Assembly: GCA_016776705.1 (NCBI GenBank)
Contig: JADHSW010000197.1
Location: 1 to 5,278 of the forward strand
Source of the DNA: Rhodospirillales bacterium
GTDB lineage: Bacteria > Pseudomonadota > Alphaproteobacteria > Rhodospirillales > JABHCV01
Direction of reading: 5' to 3'
Length of the DNA stretch: 5,278 nucleotides
Shown in pieces: positions 4,720 through 5,278 of the stretch. The position numbers and the translations under genes are program-made. How positions within the stretch are numbered: position 1 is the stretch's first letter; each line of letters starts with the position of its first letter. The notes under the pieces are model-generated. The model was not told where the DNA came from and ran no database searches. It saw only the letters and a program-made list of their open reading frames with translations.

Positions 4720-5278
4720 ATGAAAATTTCAGTGCTGGGTGGTGGTAACGGAAGCTACGCAACTGCTGTTGATCTTTCGGAGCAAGGTCATGAAGTTTGG
4801 CTTTGGCGTCGTGGCGGAGGTTCCATCCCCGATGCCTCTGAAAAAATGGAAATTACCGTTACCGACAACAAGGGAACCCGTAACGTCTCGATCCATAACG
4901 TTGGCACCGACCTTGCTGCGGCCATCGTAGGCGCTGAATTGGTGGTCATTCCCCTGCCCGCAACGGCTCATTATGATCTGGCTTCCCGTCTGGCACCGCT
5001 TTTGGAGGATGATCAGGTTGTTTTTCTGCCACCGGGAACCCTGGGCGGCTTGATTTTAGCCTCAGCCATGAAAAAAATAGGTAATAAGGCCACCACGGCC
5101 TTTGCCGAAACAGGCACCCTTCCCTACCTGACCCGCAAGCAGTCTGAAGACTCCTTAACGATATCTGTCCGTGCGACACGATTGCCAACAGGGGTTTTTC
5201 CGGCCAGCCAGTCTGACCACGCTCTATCGGTTATCAGGCGGGTCTTCCCGGCGGTTGAACCCCTGAAAAATATCCTTG
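4720..5278 (+). CDS. NAD/NADP octopine/nopaline dehydrogenase family protein, 3'-truncated by window edge
   Basis: 186 residues are visible, with no stop before the edge. The N-terminal Rossmann domain starts with KISVLGGGNGSYATA (glycine-rich loop G7, G9, G11). FLPPGTLGG (102-110) and FAETGTLPYLTR (128-139) are typical of the octopine/nopaline dehydrogenase superfamily, whose known members reductively join an amino acid and a 2-oxo acid into an opine. After the second strand the chain reads VWLWRR (26-31), with arginines where NAD-specific enzymes usually have an acidic residue; as in GpsA, this suggests NADPH use. The C-terminal helical catalytic domain lies outside the window. In-frame TGA at 4717-4719 fixes the start at ATG 4720. 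It is probably a separate transcription unit from the MBL gene. The substrate is unknown; relatives in the wider GpsA/ketopantoate reductase-like group cannot be excluded. Confidence 0.88.
   Translation, partial: MKISVLGGGNGSYATAVDLSEQGHEVWLWRRGGGSIPDASEKMEITVTDNKGTRNVSIHNVGTDLAAAIVGAELVVIPLPATAHYDLASRLAPLLEDDQVVFLPPGTLGGLILASAMKKIGNKATTAFAETGTLPYLTRKQSEDSLTISVRATRLPTGVFPASQSDHALSVIRRVFPAVEPLKNIL

Overview
The window looks like chromosomal housekeeping DNA from a free-living alphaproteobacterium; the order or family cannot be fixed from this sequence. The evidence is the gene order holB-metG-tatD-MBL hydrolase, a cluster typical of Alphaproteobacteria, together with the alphaproteobacterial style of delta' (VIIDSADEMNRNAANAVLK) and of a methionyl-tRNA synthetase without a zinc knuckle. 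Base composition of the genes looks close to even. There is no rRNA, tRNA, CRISPR array, insertion sequence or phage gene.

Layout, all genes on the plus strand. Positions 1-858 are the 3' part of holB (clamp-loader delta' subunit), cut by the window edge. Positions 870-2426 are metG (methionyl-tRNA synthetase), 11 bases downstream; its start codon is unclear (GTG at 870 or ATT at 879). A 406-base gap follows. It is not empty: it holds a compact unit with a promoter-like pair at 2462-2490, two perfect palindromes, a strong Shine-Dalgarno sequence, a 38-codon gene for a single-pass membrane microprotein (2553-2669) and a Rho-independent terminator (2694-2742). Then come tatD (2833-3612) and a PhnP-like metallo-beta-lactamase-fold hydrolase (3609-4382), which overlap by ATGA and are surely co-translated. 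A 337-base AT-rich gap (4383-4719) carries a consensus TATAAT promoter candidate, several inverted repeats and a hairpin touching the next ribosome binding site. The window ends inside an octopine/nopaline dehydrogenase-family gene (4720 to the edge, 186 codons visible).

How the parts fit: holB and metG serve replication and translation and probably share a transcript from upstream. TatD (metal-dependent DNase/deacylase fold) and the MBL hydrolase form a second translationally coupled pair. The microprotein unit sits between these pairs with its own terminator, so tatD probably needs either its own promoter or read-through. The dehydrogenase is a separate transcription unit, probably metabolic and accessory, with a leader of about 177 bases if the predicted promoter is right.

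The least explained items are the 38-residue membrane protein with its own control region, the metG start codon, and the structured AT-rich leader before the dehydrogenase. I see no clear new multi-gene system here.
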